Source of the DNA: an uncultured cyanobacterium
GTDB lineage: Bacteria; Cyanobacteriota; Cyanobacteriia; Phormidesmidales; Phormidesmidaceae
DNA: 5,966 nt
Direction: 5' to 3'
NCBI GenBank assembly: GCA_938029995.1
Contig: CALHGI010000242.1
Span: 1-5,966 of the forward strand
This document shows positions 5,832 through 5,966 of this stretch, one piece after another. The first letter of the stretch is position 1. Each line of letters starts with the position of its first letter. The notes beneath the pieces are model-generated. The model searched no databases and was not told the DNA's origin. It saw only the letters and a program-made list of their open reading frames with translations. The position numbers and the translations under genes are program-made.

Positions 5832-5966
5832 CTAGTGCAGCGTCAAAGCTAAAAATTAGGGTTGGGTGTTGATGAAGAGTAAAGGGTAAGGCGTGACTCG
5901 ACCTCACTTTTGACTCTTTACTTTTCACTAGCCTCATCCTAAATCTTAGGCTTGACAGACCACTAG
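5832..5966. mobile_element. MITE-like foldback element with CTAG ends (IS630/Tc1-mariner type inferred)
   Basis: The whole stretch folds as one imperfect inverted repeat centred on a 7-base loop (5897-5903). Matching blocks from outside in: CTAGTG/CACTAG (5832-5837, 5961-5966); GTCAA/TTGAC (5842-5846, 5952-5956); CTAA/TTAG (5849-5852, 5946-5949); TTAGG/CCTAA (5856-5860, 5938-5942); then a 23-base inner stem (5874-5896, 5904-5926) with 17 Watson-Crick pairs, 4 G-U and 2 mismatches. It has no coding capacity. CTAG at both ends fits a TA target duplication within CTAG, the preferred IS630 target. I infer a non-autonomous MITE mobilised by a transposase elsewhere. The window ends on the last base of the right CTAG, so flanking sequence on that side is unseen. 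Confidence 0.75.

Overview
The window looks like chromosomal or plasmid DNA from a cyanobacterium. The clearest gene, a long plus-strand ORF in the middle, is a ClpC-type Hsp100 chaperone of the cyanobacterial/chloroplast kind. One exact HIP1 octamer (GCGATCGC, 4802-4809) lies inside another gene. The right edge holds a CTAG-bounded foldback element of the kind seen with IS630/Tc1-mariner transposases. The genus cannot be fixed from this sequence.

Layout. Positions 1-535 hold one small plus-strand ORF of unknown function, with a stop-interrupted frame just before it that overlaps it by 8 bases. Positions 536-1038 have no gene but contain a perfect 12-bp inverted repeat about 250 bases before the next start. 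Positions 1039-3486 encode the ClpC-like AAA+ protein. It has both ATPase cassettes intact, but its N-terminal signature and second pore loop differ from the standard cyanobacterial ClpC, so it is probably a secondary paralogue. Positions 3606-3812 (minus) encode a 68-residue soluble protein of unknown function. Positions 3813-4467 have no convincing gene; they hold a -10-like site for the 68-residue protein, two hairpins and a 13-bp direct repeat. Positions 4468-5655 (minus) encode a 395-residue protein with two copies of a motif of about 42 residues, then a single hydrophobic segment, a low-complexity linker and a helical, coiled-coil-prone C-terminal half. Positions 5832-5966 are a 135-bp imperfect inverted repeat read as a MITE.

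The genes do not form an obvious operon: clpC is convergent with the 68-residue gene, the two minus-strand genes are about 650 bases apart, and each seems to be its own transcription unit. The unknown proteins might be Clp substrates or adaptors, but only proximity suggests that. The strongest leads are the duplicated motif in the 395-residue protein, the divergent ClpC, and the MITE.
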